DNA of 64,000 nt from JAVBMP01 sp031552315 (GCA_031552315.1 JAVBMP010000031.1:14952-78951); one strand, 5' to 3'. Numbered from the stretch's first letter, positions 1 to 9,113 are shown. Notes: generated by a model from the sequence alone, not told the origin. Numbers and translations: made by a program.

Positions 1-768
1 CAGCAAGCCAATGGCCGCCAAAATGCCGATGTTGAAGCAGGCGGTCTGCATGGCCGGGCGGCGGTATTCCCCCTGCCCCAGCCATATGCCGCTTAACAGC
101 GCGGCCCCGGCGGCTAGCGGCAAGTACCACAGGCAGATGCGCAACAGCCGCGTGCCCAGCTCCAGCTGTTCCTGCTGGCCCGCAAGACCGGGGGCCAGCA
201 GGCTGAAAAGGTAAGAGGCCGGGAAAAAGGCGCACAGGGCGGCCAGAAAAAAAAGCGCCAGCAAACTGTAAAAGGCCGCGCGGCCAAATTTGAACGCCCC
301 GGACGGGTCTTGCCCGTAATGTTCCGTAAAAGGCGGCACAAAGGCCAGGGCCAGCGCCCCCTCACTGAAAAGACGGCGGAAAAAATTCGGCAGACGAAAG
401 GCCGCCAAAAAACAGTCCGCCACCCAGGAACCGCCCAGCGCCCAGGCCAGGGCCACATCACGCAGCAACGCCAGCAGGCGGGAAAATATGGTGCCCCCGG
501 CAAGCCACAGCCAGCCGAGCTTTTTCCGGCTGCCGGATCCCGCCTGAACAGGACGCGTGGGGCCGGGCTGCGTGGGGCCGGAATCTTCCAAGTCTGGCCG
601 GGCGGGGCCGGGCTGTGCCAAATCGGGTTGAGTGGGGCCGGACTGCGTGGGGCCGGAATGCGTCAGGTCTGGCCGGGCGGGGCCGGGCTGTGCCAAATCG
701 GGCCGGGCGGTGCCGGGTTGAGCGGGGCCGCATTCCGGCAAAACGGTTTCCTTAAGGCCAGCCCCCAT
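1..768 (-). CDS. murJ: Lipid II flippase MurJ (MviN), N-terminal part, cut by window edge
   Basis: MurJ flips the lipid-linked peptidoglycan precursor across the inner membrane. The frame stays open to base 1, so only about 256 N-terminal residues are seen. After a repeat-rich leader, residues from about 75 onward read as a MurJ start: a hydrophobic helix, then FSRLLALLRDVALAWALGG, FRLPNFFRRLFSEGALALAF and VPPFTEHYG, followed by further membrane helices. The start ATG at 768 overlaps the rnr stop by one base (TGATG), which implies translational coupling. Oddity: residues of about 10-65 are proline/glycine-rich tandem repeats (PARPDL, GPTQPGP type) absent from ordinary MurJ. The family call is firm; whether translation begins at this ATG or just before the membrane part is less sure. 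Confidence 0.88.
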   Translation of the reverse strand, partial: MGAGLKETVLPECGPAQPGTARPDLAQPGPARPDLTHSGPTQSGPTQPDLAQPGPARPDLEDSGPTQPGPTRPVQAGSGSRKKLGWLWLAGGTIFSRLLALLRDVALAWALGGSWVADCFLAAFRLPNFFRRLFSEGALALAFVPPFTEHYGQDPSGAFKFGRAAFYSLLALFFLAALCAFFPASYLFSLLAPGLAGQQEQLELGTRLLRICLWYLPLAAGAALLSGIWLGQGEYRRPAMQTACFNIGILAAIGLL

Positions 769-3700
769 CAGTCCCCGCCTTTGCGGCGGCTGGTGGTAAG
801 GCCCTTGCGGCGCCCGGTGGCCCGCCCGATGGCCCGTCCGGCGGTTCGCCCGGCACCCGGCTTGCCCTTGCCTTGCCTGTCGCTGTTTTGGTTGGCGCTG
901 TTTTGTCCGTCCCGATTTTGCCCGCCGCTGTTTTGTTTGCCGCCCCGGTCATCTTCCCGCTTTTGGCCGTTTTTACGCCCTTGCTTGTTGGGGCGGCCCT
1001 GTTCGGCATCCCGGCCCCGGCCCGCGCCGTTTTTTTCCGGCCAGCCGCTTCCGCCAGTTTCGCCGCCTTCGCCTGTCCGCCCGCCCCGGCGTTTGCCGGA
1101 ACCGCCTTCGGGCGCCCGCGCGGCCTGTCTGGCAGGGCCGGCACCCTCCGCAAGGGCAAAGGTGAGTTCGCGCTGTTCCACATTTACAGAAGCCAGCGTC
1201 AGGGCCAGGCGCTGGCCAAAACGCCAGCTTTTGCCGCTTAGCTGGCCGAAAAGTTCATTCCTTTCCTGATCAAAAACATAATAATCCTGCGGGAGGGAAT
1301 CCACCCGCACCATGCCCTCGGCGGCCAGGCCTTCCAGCTCCACAAAAATGCCATAATCTGTCAGGCCGGAAACCAGGCCGGAGAACGCCTCGCCGATTTT
1401 GTCGCGCAAGTACAGGGCGGCGCACAGCTCGTCCATTTCCCGTTCGGCCTCCACGGCCTTGCGTTCATTGGCGTTCACGCTTTCGGCCTCTTCTTGCAAA
1501 ACGGCGTAGTCCGGGCCGGGGTTGCGGGCCAGGGCGGCCTTAAGAGAACGGTGTACCAATAAATCCGCGTAACGGCGTATGGGCGAGGTGAAGTGGCAAT
1601 AGCATTCCGACGCCAGGCCGAAATGCCCTTCCGGTTCCGGGCTGTAGCGGGCCTGCATCATGGCGCGGAGTAGCAGGCGGCTTATAAGGAAGGCCTCTGG
1701 GCTTTCCCGCGTGAAGGCCAGAATTTTTTGCAGTTGGGCCGGTTCCGGCTCGGCGGGCAATTCCTGCAAGCGTTCCGCGAAATTGCGCCCAAAGCTGGTG
1801 TTGGCAAGGTTTTTCAAAAAATTTTCCAGCTTTTCCGGGGCCGGGGCAGGGTGGACGCGGTAAAGCAGGTTGTAGGCGCGGTCGCGCAAATAGCGGGCCA
1901 CCGCCTCATTGGCCGCCACCATGAAGGCTTCGATCAGGCGGTGGGAAAACAGGCGCTGGCGCAGGCCAAGGGCCATGATGCGCCCTTCGGAATCAACCTT
2001 TATGTCGGCTTCCGGCAGTTCAAAATCAAGGTTGCCCTCTTTATTGCGCCGCTCTATGCACAGGCGGGCCAAGGCCGCCGCCCGTTCCAGCATGGCCTTG
2101 TGAGTCCCGGCCACGGGGGGCGCAGCGTCCGGCTGTCCGGGTTCCGGCTGCCCGGCTTCCGCCTCTGCCGCGCCTTGCCCGGCTATGCCCAGCAGGGCCT
2201 CTACGCCTTCATAGGTAAGGCGGCCCCGGCTTTCAATCACGGCGGGGTAAAAATCCGCGCGGCCCGCTACCCCGGCGGCGGAAAAATCCATTTCCGCCAC
2301 CATTACCAGACGGGGCACGCCCTCGTTAAGGCTGCATAAACCGTTGGAAAGCGCGGGCGGCAACATTGGTTCCACCGAAGCCGGGAAGTAATAGGAATTG
2401 CCTCTGGCCCTGGCTTCCGCATCCAGCGCCCCTCCGGGCCGCACGTAGTGGCTTACGTCCGCTATGGCCACATGCAGGGTAAAGCCCCCGCCCGTACCCG
2501 CGCCCGTTCCCCCTGTTCCCCATGTTTCCACTGTTCCGCCAGTTTTTGAGGGCGCAACGTGAATGGCGTCGTCAAAGTCCCGCGCGTCCGCCCCGTCAAT
2601 GGTCACAAAAGGCAAGTGGCGCAAATCACGCCGCCCGGCGGCCAATTCCGCTTCCAGTTCCGCCGCTGAAGGGTTGGCGGGCAGCAGGGCGGCTTCCGCC
2701 AGGGCCTCTGCGGGAAATTCCGTGGCTATGCCGTAAGTGGCCTTCATCAGCCTTTCCTGCATTTGCAGGCCGTCGCCCGCGCCAAGGTTGGCGCTGGCCC
2801 GCAAGCGCAGATAGCCGGGCCGGGCCTCGCCGGGAAGGGCTTCCGGCGGCAATTCGGTTTGCGCCAGCAGCAAGTGGCCGGGTTGCACCGCCGGGGAACC
2901 GGGCGGCAGGGTGGAAGCGTCCACCATGAAAATAAAGCCGAAACGTCCGTCCAGCGGGCGGGCCAACCAGTCTGAACCGCCATTCCGCGTTGGCCCTTCC
3001 CCGGCGGGGGCAGGCGCGCCAAGGGCGGAAAAGCCGCTGTAGTCGCCGTAATCTTGCGGGCCGGGCTGGTGCAGCGCCCGCACGGGCAGTTCCTTAACCC
3101 CGCGTTCAAGCACCCGGATGATGCGGCCTTCCGGGTTTTTGCCCCGGCTGTCCGGCAACAGCGCGGCCAGCACCCGGTCGCCGGGCCAGGCCCCGCCCAG
3201 ATTGTTGGGGTGAACGTAAATATCGCGGGCAAGCCGGGCAGCGGGGCGGCTTGCCGGTTTGCCGGACGGCCCGGTGGCGGCCGTTTTTCCGGCCTGATTT
3301 TTGGCGGCAGCCTGCCCTTTGTGCCCGCCTGGCAAATGTTCGCCAGATAAATGTCCTTCAGACAAATGTCCGCCAGATGAATGTCCGCCAGACGAATGCC
3401 AGCCGAGTGCGTTATCCGGCACAATAAAGCCCATGCCGCCGCGCGGAATTGTCAACTTGCCGCTAATTTGCCGCAAACCTTCCGGCAAGGCATAGCGCCG
3501 CCCTTTGCCTGCCCCGCGCAAACGCAGCAGCTGGCCGCGTTCTTCCAGCAGGGCCAAAAAATCTTCCAGCCGCCGGGCGTGCTTGCGGCCAAGGCCCAGG
3601 GGCCGCAGCAGGTCTTCAAGCCCCAGGGGGGCGGGGTGGTTGCGGGGGTGCCCGGCACCGCGCAAAATATCCAGCACGGCCTCTTCCAGCGCGGCCATGG

Positions 3701-3797
3701 TGTAGTCCGCCAAAAAGGGCTTGCGGCTTTTTTCCATCCGCGCCTCGTGCAGTTGTTTTTCCGCCGCGCGTTCGGTCTGTCTGATTTTTTTTGCCAT
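768..3797 (-). CDS. rnr: Ribonuclease R (RNB family 3'-5' exoribonuclease)
   Basis: This exoribonuclease degrades structured RNA processively. The catalytic RNB motif VTIDGADARDFDDAIHV sits near residues 400-415, with the acidic residues that bind Mg2+. An S1 domain (GLVSGLTDYGIFVELEG onward) lies near 800-880. The last 125 or so residues are a low-complexity basic tail rich in G, K, R, N and Q, longer than usual. A second oddity is a His/Gly/Ser repeat (GHSSGGHLSEGHLSGEH) near residues 130-150, encoded by a 15-base tandem repeat at about 3345-3415. I chose the start MAKKIRQ at 3797 because it resembles family N-termini, but no clear ribosome binding site precedes it; the frame stays open upstream to 3926. 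It is co-transcribed with murJ. Confidence 0.9.
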   Translation of the reverse strand: MAKKIRQTERAAEKQLHEARMEKSRKPFLADYTMAALEEAVLDILRGAGHPRNHPAPLGLEDLLRPLGLGRKHARRLEDFLALLEERGQLLRLRGAGKGRRYALPEGLRQISGKLTIPRGGMGFIVPDNALGWHSSGGHSSGGHLSEGHLSGEHLPGGHKGQAAAKNQAGKTAATGPSGKPASRPAARLARDIYVHPNNLGGAWPGDRVLAALLPDSRGKNPEGRIIRVLERGVKELPVRALHQPGPQDYGDYSGFSALGAPAPAGEGPTRNGGSDWLARPLDGRFGFIFMVDASTLPPGSPAVQPGHLLLAQTELPPEALPGEARPGYLRLRASANLGAGDGLQMQERLMKATYGIATEFPAEALAEAALLPANPSAAELEAELAAGRRDLRHLPFVTIDGADARDFDDAIHVAPSKTGGTVETWGTGGTGAGTGGGFTLHVAIADVSHYVRPGGALDAEARARGNSYYFPASVEPMLPPALSNGLCSLNEGVPRLVMVAEMDFSAAGVAGRADFYPAVIESRGRLTYEGVEALLGIAGQGAAEAEAGQPEPGQPDAAPPVAGTHKAMLERAAALARLCIERRNKEGNLDFELPEADIKVDSEGRIMALGLRQRLFSHRLIEAFMVAANEAVARYLRDRAYNLLYRVHPAPAPEKLENFLKNLANTSFGRNFAERLQELPAEPEPAQLQKILAFTRESPEAFLISRLLLRAMMQARYSPEPEGHFGLASECYCHFTSPIRRYADLLVHRSLKAALARNPGPDYAVLQEEAESVNANERKAVEAEREMDELCAALYLRDKIGEAFSGLVSGLTDYGIFVELEGLAAEGMVRVDSLPQDYYVFDQERNELFGQLSGKSWRFGQRLALTLASVNVEQRELTFALAEGAGPARQAARAPEGGSGKRRGGRTGEGGETGGSGWPEKNGAGRGRDAEQGRPNKQGRKNGQKREDDRGGKQNSGGQNRDGQNSANQNSDRQGKGKPGAGRTAGRAIGRATGRRKGLTTSRRKGGD

Positions 3798-4044
3798 ATG
3801 TTCAAGGGTGCGCCGGGTTGCGCGGCGCGGCGGCTTTGGGGGGGTGTTCAGGGACGGGGTTTGTCGTAAATGCTGCATTGCGCCGTCAAAATTCATTCTT
3901 TTGGCACTGTTTAACATGGGGCACAAGCAAGGTCAACGCGCGCTTTTTTGCAGCAACTCACGCCTGAAATCAGAGGTTGCGCGGCAAACGCTATCAGGTT
4001 AAAAGAAGGCCTTGTAAAGAATTATTCATTATCAGGAGTTCACC

Positions 4045-5367
4045 ATGCCCCAAACCTGCGACACCTTACTGCTTGCGCCGCTTATCGTCACCCAGAACGA
4101 TGCGCGGGAAATTATTTCCAACGGGGCAATCGCCATTGGGGGCGGCAAAATTTTGGGAATAGGCCCGCGCGCGGAAACAGAAGCCGCCTTTCAGGCCGCT
4201 GAACGCCTTGAAATGGCGGATTCTTTGCTTATGCCCGGCCTTGTGAACGCGCATACCCACGCCAGCATGACCCTGCTGCGCGGCTACGCCGATGACCTGC
4301 CCCTGATGGAATGGTTGCAGGAACATATTTTCCCGGCGGAAGGGCACCTTGCGCACCGCATGGTTTACGTGGGCGCCATGCTGGCCTGCGCGGAAATGAT
4401 GCGCACCGGCACCACGGATTTTTATGACATGTATCTTTTGGAAAGCGCGGTGCTGGAGGCAGTGGATAAAGCCGGGATGCGCGCCATTTGCGGCGAGGTG
4501 ATTTTTGCCTTCCCTTCCGTGGCCTACAAGGACGTGCCTTCCGCCTTCGCCCTTTACCGGGAACAGGCCCAGGGCTTGAAGGGGCATGACCGCCTGCGCC
4601 TTGGGGTTTCACCCCATGCGGTTTACACCACTAACCGGGAAATTCTTGAAGGTTGCCGCGACCTGGCGGAAGAACTGGATTTGCCCCTGTTCATCCACCT
4701 GGCGGAAACCCGGCAGGAAACGGAAGATTGCCTTGCCATGCACGGGGTAAGGCCGGTGGAACTTTGCCGCCTTGCCGGAATTTTGGGGCCAAAAACCACC
4801 ATTCACCACGGAATTGACCTGAACTGGGCGGAACAGGATTTGCTGGCGCAATGCAACGTAAAAATGTCGCACAACCCCAAAAGCAACATGAAGCTTGCTT
4901 CCGGCGTGGCCCCGGTGCCGGAACTGCTGCAAAAAGGCGTATGCGTTGGGCTGGGCACAGATGGCGCGGCCAGCAACAACAGCCTGAACATGTTTGCGGA
5001 AATGAGCGTGGCCGCGCTTTTGCACAAGGTGCACACCATGGACCCCACCACCCTGCCCGCGCAAACCGTGCTGGACATGGCCACCCGCAACGGGGCCAGG
5101 GCCCTGCACCAGACGGATTCCGGCGCGTTGGAAACTGGCGCCCCGGCGGATATAATCGCCCTTGACCTGCAAGCCCCCGGCCTTACCCCCATGCACAACC
5201 CGGTATCCCACCTGGTTTATGCCGCCAGCGGGCATGAAGTGCGCCTGAACATGGTTGCCGGGCGTGTGCTTTACAAAGACGGCAAATACCTTACCCTGAA
5301 CCTGGCGGATTTGCGGCAGGAAGCGCAGGAAATTGCCGACCACTTGCGCAAATTGTGCACGGCATGA
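4045..5367 (+). CDS. mtaD: Amidohydrolase, probable 5'-methylthioadenosine/S-adenosylhomocysteine deaminase
   Basis: A 440-residue metal-dependent hydrolase of the TrzN/AtzA/MtaD branch, likely deaminating S-adenosylhomocysteine or related adenosines in methyl-group recycling. Visible motifs are the HxH metal site in MPGLVNAHTHASM (about H70 and H72), MRTGTTDFYDMY, FIHLAETRQE, TIHHGIDL, MSHNPKSNMKLASG and GLGTDGAASNNSLNM. These are hallmarks of this group. A good ribosome binding site (AGGAG, 6 bases before ATG) fixes the start. metK lies in the same window at 58.4 kb, but the two are not adjacent. The exact substrate cannot be fixed from sequence; guanine-like or other N-ribosyl substrates are possible. 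Confidence 0.85.
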   Translation: MPQTCDTLLLAPLIVTQNDAREIISNGAIAIGGGKILGIGPRAETEAAFQAAERLEMADSLLMPGLVNAHTHASMTLLRGYADDLPLMEWLQEHIFPAEGHLAHRMVYVGAMLACAEMMRTGTTDFYDMYLLESAVLEAVDKAGMRAICGEVIFAFPSVAYKDVPSAFALYREQAQGLKGHDRLRLGVSPHAVYTTNREILEGCRDLAEELDLPLFIHLAETRQETEDCLAMHGVRPVELCRLAGILGPKTTIHHGIDLNWAEQDLLAQCNVKMSHNPKSNMKLASGVAPVPELLQKGVCVGLGTDGAASNNSLNMFAEMSVAALLHKVHTMDPTTLPAQTVLDMATRNGARALHQTDSGALETGAPADIIALDLQAPGLTPMHNPVSHLVYAASGHEVRLNMVAGRVLYKDGKYLTLNLADLRQEAQEIADHLRKLCTA

Positions 5368-5414
5368 ACCTTGCATCAAATTCCAGACAGCAAAATTACA
5401 TTTAAGGCGAGCAA

Positions 5415-8117
5415 ATGATAAAACTAAGCACCTTGAAAGAAAGAAACCCCCGCGTTGAAGACCATTTGATGCGCGCCAAGGGTTACGCTTTATGGCTGGC
5501 CTGGGATGGGCAGCCAAACAGCGTGCTGCTTAGAAGCCTTGAGGATTGCGGCGGTTGCTGCGTGCTGGAGCTGGAAAACCAGGCCTTGTGGTTCTTTTTT
5601 GGGCATGAGGCCTTTTTGGCTGCCGCCCGCCTTTGTTCCTGGGCAAAATTCAACCCGCTGCCGGTTTCCATTGCCTTTTTCAACAGCACCCTGGTCTATT
5701 CAAACCGCAGTGAACTGCATCTGGAACTGCCCAATGAAATTTGGGCGATGGAACTGCCGGTGCCCGCGTCCTTCCAGATGTGGATGCACAGCGACCTTTA
5801 CAGCAGCGCCCTGGCCGTGCCCGGCATTACCTTGCAGGAACAGACCCCGCCCCCCGGCCTTGCCGGGCAGTGGAAGCTTATGCAGGCCGATTCCCGCCTG
5901 CCTTATGAAAATACCATGGGCTGGTACGGCATAATCCACCCTTTGGGCAACCAGCTTGACAAGGCCTTTCAAAACGGCTGGCGGGCCTTTTTCAGCGTGC
6001 TGGAACCCATGTTGCAACGCAACAAATGCCGTTATACCCTGCATGAAACCTTTTTGCTTTTCCCGCTGGATTCCCTGCGCCATTTGAAGGCCTTTTGCCT
6101 TGACTTCATGGGCCTGGTGCAAAAGGTAAAAAGCGATGAAAGCACAGACAACTACTGGCCTTGCAACGTTGCCATAGTGGAACGCAAGGGCCTTAACTTC
6201 AATAATGAATTGCCGCAAAAAATAGGGCTGGACTGGGAACAGCTTATGCCAGACTACCCGCATATGTCCATGCGCAGCGCCACCTTGCTGGGGCGGGCGT
6301 TTACGGCCCACGCGGTGCGCTTTGGCATGGGCGGCGACACGCCGGAAACCTGGTGCAACATTACCCGGCTGGATGAGGAACGCAAAGAGCATGTAGGTTC
6401 CTTGCCCCTTCTGGCCCCCAGCACCCTTATGCTGGGCAAGCTGGAACACTGCTTTTATTGCGGGCAGCGCAGCCACGCCAGCGCCCAGTGCCCGTCTCGC
6501 CAGCTGGATTCCAGAGACCCGGTGGTGTGGAACCAGGTTGCCGCGCTTGATTTTACCGCCATGCGCTCCGGGGTGGCCAGCATAGACAAAACCCTTACGG
6601 AAAGCCCCGGCAAACTTTTTTCCTTGCTGGATGAATCCAGTCAGGCCGGGGTGCTGTGCCGGGCCATTTTTGACATAATGGGTTCAGTCCAGTACCGTTC
6701 CATAAACCAGATATGGCGCACCAGGGGCAAGGAATTTCCGCGCACGCCCGCCGACCTTATGCCGGAAGACGACAGCAGCCTGTGGCCCATGCTGAAGCGC
6801 CTGCCCAATGTGGAAACAAGTTCCCTGAACAAGGAATTGCAGGCCTATACCCTGCGCTACCCGCGAGACTTCAAGGGCTTTTCCCTGCTGGGCTTTGTGG
6901 CTATGGAAAATGGCGACATCCCCAAGGCCCTGAATTATTGGAAGGAAGCGGAAATGCTTAGCCCGGCGGGCATTCCGCAGGCCTGGCACCAATTTTTGCA
7001 GGCCCGCCTGCATGAAGTGCTTTCCAACTACAGCCACGCCTGGACAATTTACAGCCAAATGGCCTCACAGTACCAAAAATGGCTGGAATTGCAGTACCGC
7101 GCCATTGTCTGCCGCATAAAAAGCGGTTTTGCGGATAAAGAAGTGCCAAACCTGGTGCGCCTTGTCGGCAAAGACCCGCACTTTTTCAACAAAGCCCTGC
7201 TTGACCCGGAACTGGAACGCGGCCAGGTGCAAATTCTTTCCGGCCTTTACCCCACCTGGCAAAGCGCCGGGGCAAGGGCGGCGGCGGCCCTTGATGATGT
7301 GCGCACCATGGATGGGGAACTGGGCACCTGGTTCACCGCCGACCACCTGTTCTACAAAAAGGCCAAAGACCGCATAGCCCGGCTGCTCAGCATGTCCGGG
7401 GTGCACAACTATGTGCCCTTCATGGCCGTAATAAGCGGCAGCGCCCAGCTGGAAAAAGACTTGCTGGTGTGCATAAGCAATGAAGGCAAGGCCTTTCGCG
7501 CCATTTTGCAATCTTATGCCGAGCGCTTGAAAATAATTCAGGAAGATGCCGCCTGGTTTCCCTTTCCCAAAGTCATGCAGGATTTTAAAAAGAACTTTAA
7601 TGCCTGCGCCGCCAGCCTGAACTGGGGATTGGGCATAAACCTGCATATTTCAGAAAACTTCAAAAAAGCGCAAATGCTGATTGAGGCGGAAAAAAAGCGG
7701 CTGGAGAAAATGGAATCCAAACTCAAGATGCTGCGCCTGGTGCGTGACTGCACCCTGTTTTCTCTGGTCATGGCAAAGACATTTCTTTGGATTGAAATTA
7801 TCGGCATACTGCTGATCATAGCCGGGCTGCCCCTGCTAAGCTTTTACGGAGAAAGCACCAAGGCCTCGTGGGCCGCCGCCCTTGCGGCGCAACAAAGCTT
7901 GCAGTTCCAAAAGGTTGCCATTCTGGCCCTTAGCCTTTTTGCCTTTGGCGTGTCCGCCCTTAGCACCCTGGTGCGCTTTGACAAAATACGCGCCAAAATT
8001 TTCGCCAAGGCCAAAGCCAAAGAGGCCGCCCTGGCAAAAGAACGCCAAATGCAAAGAGAAAAGGCCAAAATAAAGGCCGCGCAAACCGTCACCCGCAAGC
8101 CACCCGCAAAAAAATAG
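5415..8117 (+). CDS. Unknown 900-residue protein with a CCHC zinc knuckle and two C-terminal membrane helices
   Basis: I do not recognise a family. Residues 346-359 read CFYCGQRSHASAQC, an exact CX2CX4HX4C zinc knuckle as in retroviral nucleocapsid proteins. Residues from about 470 to 660 look helical and TPR-like (LRYPRDFKGFSLLGFVAME, IPKALNYWKEAEML). A charged coiled-coil stretch (IEAEKKRLEKMESKLKMLRLV) near 755-777 precedes two hydrophobic segments, about 793-812 and 834-854, and a Lys/Ala-rich basic C-terminus. The knuckle and tail suggest nucleic-acid or protein binding near the membrane, with most of the chain probably cytoplasmic; this is inference. Codon use matches the neighbours, so it appears native. 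It starts 47 bases after the deaminase and may share its transcript. Confidence 0.75.
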   Translation: MIKLSTLKERNPRVEDHLMRAKGYALWLAWDGQPNSVLLRSLEDCGGCCVLELENQALWFFFGHEAFLAAARLCSWAKFNPLPVSIAFFNSTLVYSNRSELHLELPNEIWAMELPVPASFQMWMHSDLYSSALAVPGITLQEQTPPPGLAGQWKLMQADSRLPYENTMGWYGIIHPLGNQLDKAFQNGWRAFFSVLEPMLQRNKCRYTLHETFLLFPLDSLRHLKAFCLDFMGLVQKVKSDESTDNYWPCNVAIVERKGLNFNNELPQKIGLDWEQLMPDYPHMSMRSATLLGRAFTAHAVRFGMGGDTPETWCNITRLDEERKEHVGSLPLLAPSTLMLGKLEHCFYCGQRSHASAQCPSRQLDSRDPVVWNQVAALDFTAMRSGVASIDKTLTESPGKLFSLLDESSQAGVLCRAIFDIMGSVQYRSINQIWRTRGKEFPRTPADLMPEDDSSLWPMLKRLPNVETSSLNKELQAYTLRYPRDFKGFSLLGFVAMENGDIPKALNYWKEAEMLSPAGIPQAWHQFLQARLHEVLSNYSHAWTIYSQMASQYQKWLELQYRAIVCRIKSGFADKEVPNLVRLVGKDPHFFNKALLDPELERGQVQILSGLYPTWQSAGARAAAALDDVRTMDGELGTWFTADHLFYKKAKDRIARLLSMSGVHNYVPFMAVISGSAQLEKDLLVCISNEGKAFRAILQSYAERLKIIQEDAAWFPFPKVMQDFKKNFNACAASLNWGLGINLHISENFKKAQMLIEAEKKRLEKMESKLKMLRLVRDCTLFSLVMAKTFLWIEIIGILLIIAGLPLLSFYGESTKASWAAALAAQQSLQFQKVAILALSLFAFGVSALSTLVRFDKIRAKIFAKAKAKEAALAKERQMQREKAKIKAAQTVTRKPPAKK

Positions 8118-8221
8118 GCCGTAAAAAATCTGATTGCGCAACGTAGATTGCATCAAGTCCGTTTTTAAGCACCCGCAATAGCCAAGCTGACCCTGAACAG
8201 CAACAGGCGGCTGGCGAACGC

Positions 8222-8608
8222 CTATTCATCCAACTTTGAACAGAATGCCCTGTTTTCAGCCACCGCGATACGGCGCACCAGTTCATCCGCCAGCATTCGG
8301 GCGGGAAGGCGGCGAAGCGCCGCTTCTGTTTCCCAATGTTCAGCCGCCTCGGCACCAGTCTCGTAACGTGCCTCGTGTGGCGGGGAAAAAGCAAAAACAG
8401 GGCCGCTTCCAGTCAATATCCATTCGGGGTTGGCGTGTTTATGCCACATAAGAATTACCAGCCAGCTTGATGGAATTTTCCCGCGCTTTTCCGCGTCAGA
8501 CACAGATTCCCGCGTGACACCAAGCAGGGCTGCGAGCTCTGCTTGTGTCTGGTTGCCGGTAATGAGTTTTATACGCTCCATCTGTTTGTTGAAGACTTGA
8601 TTTCCCAT
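8222..8608 (-). CDS. Helix-turn-helix regulator, phage CI-repressor type N-terminus
   Basis: 128 residues. The N-terminal half (MERIKLITGNQTQAELAALLGVTRESVSDAEKRGKIP, then SWLVILMWHKHANPEWILTG) matches the CI-like DNA-binding domain in which a HTH is followed by a PEWLLTG-like turn. The C-terminal half (residues about 70-128) is Ala/Arg/Glu-rich and lacks a visible LexA-type peptidase region, so this is not a full-length cleavable repressor. A GGGGG tract just upstream of the ATG may act as ribosome binding site. It is divergent from the next XRE gene, with a 12-base perfect palindrome between them. Possibly a prophage relic or a small stand-alone switch; no other phage genes are near. Confidence 0.7.
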   Translation of the reverse strand: MGNQVFNKQMERIKLITGNQTQAELAALLGVTRESVSDAEKRGKIPSSWLVILMWHKHANPEWILTGSGPVFAFSPPHEARYETGAEAAEHWETEAALRRLPARMLADELVRRIAVAENRAFCSKLDE

Positions 8609-8653
8609 TTAACCCCCATTGGCCTTTAGCGTACACCGTGGCCTGCTATTGAT

Positions 8654-8665
8654 AGTCAATTGACT
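8654..8665. promoter_or_regulatory. Perfect 12-base palindrome between divergent regulators, candidate operator
   Basis: AGTCAATTGACT is perfectly self-complementary and lies in the 60-100 base gap between two divergent HTH genes. Each strand reads TTGACT across the centre, so the palindrome could provide a -35-like hexamer in both directions, although the matching -10 boxes are weak. Autoregulation by one or both HTH proteins is inference. Confidence 0.45.
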
Positions 8666-8711
8666 TACAATGGTAGGTCGTTTTTGTAAAGAAGCGTTGT
8701 ATGTGGAAAGG

Positions 8712-8975
8712 ATGAAAAAGAAATATGATGAAGATAAGTTGGCCAAGACCTTTATGCCCGCCATAATCCGGCGTTACCGCAACGCGGCCGGGTTATCACA
8801 GCAGGAGCTGGCAGACCAGGTTGGTATTTCTAAAAGCTATATTTCATCGTTGGAACTTGGGTATCGGGCGCCGAGTTTGAATCTGCTGGTGAAAATCGCC
8901 CAGACATTGGGAATAAAGCCAGGCAAGCTGGTCGATGAAATGGTGGAAGACGCGGAAAAAGCCGGCGGTGATTAA
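8712..8975 (+). CDS. XRE-family HTH transcriptional regulator
   Basis: 87 residues from the chosen start, nearly all one XRE/Cro helix-turn-helix domain: IRRYRNAAGLSQQELADQVGISKSYISSLELGYRAPSLNLLVKIAQTLGIKPGKLVDEM. The short acidic C-terminus (VEDAEKAGGD) shows no further domain. The frame is open from 8670, but that ATG lacks a ribosome binding site and falls beside the palindromic promoter-like region. GGAAAGG directly precedes the ATG at 8712, although spacing is tight, so the start is uncertain. It is divergent from the CI-like gene, a classical two-regulator switch layout. Targets are unknown. Confidence 0.75.
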   Translation: MKKKYDEDKLAKTFMPAIIRRYRNAAGLSQQELADQVGISKSYISSLELGYRAPSLNLLVKIAQTLGIKPGKLVDEMVEDAEKAGGD

Positions 8976-9073
8976 ACGTGTTGTGTTGAAAGGCTTGTTT
9001 GACAATAAGCCCTGCGCCGTGTTTATTCTCGCAGTTTCTTTCCTTAAAGGGCGTTGTTGAGCCTGTCAGGTAA

Positions 9074-9113
9074 TTCGCCCTGATTTTTGCCTTTTGGCAA
9101 AAATCAGGGCGAA
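9074..9113. terminator. Strong perfect hairpin between convergent xre gene and mnmE
   Basis: An 18-base perfect inverted repeat (TTCGCCCTGATTTTTGCC and its complement) encloses a TTTT loop. It lies between the 3' ends of the plus-strand XRE gene and the minus-strand mnmE, where a bidirectional terminator is expected. No long T run follows on either side, so it may block RNA decay rather than terminate intrinsically. Confidence 0.6.

Noticed and set aside
310..1269. A 319-codon plus-strand open frame rich in Pro, Arg and Leu
   Set aside because: It is antisense to murJ and the repetitive tail of rnr; its composition is what reversed GC-rich repeats give, and it has no domain-like pattern.
3930..4044. 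SAM or SAH riboswitch in front of the deaminase gene
   Set aside because: The short leader has only weak stems and I could not match it to the conserved cores of known SAM or SAH classes.
8222..8975. Prophage
   Set aside because: Two HTH genes alone, with no integrase, structural genes or attachment repeats, do not support one.
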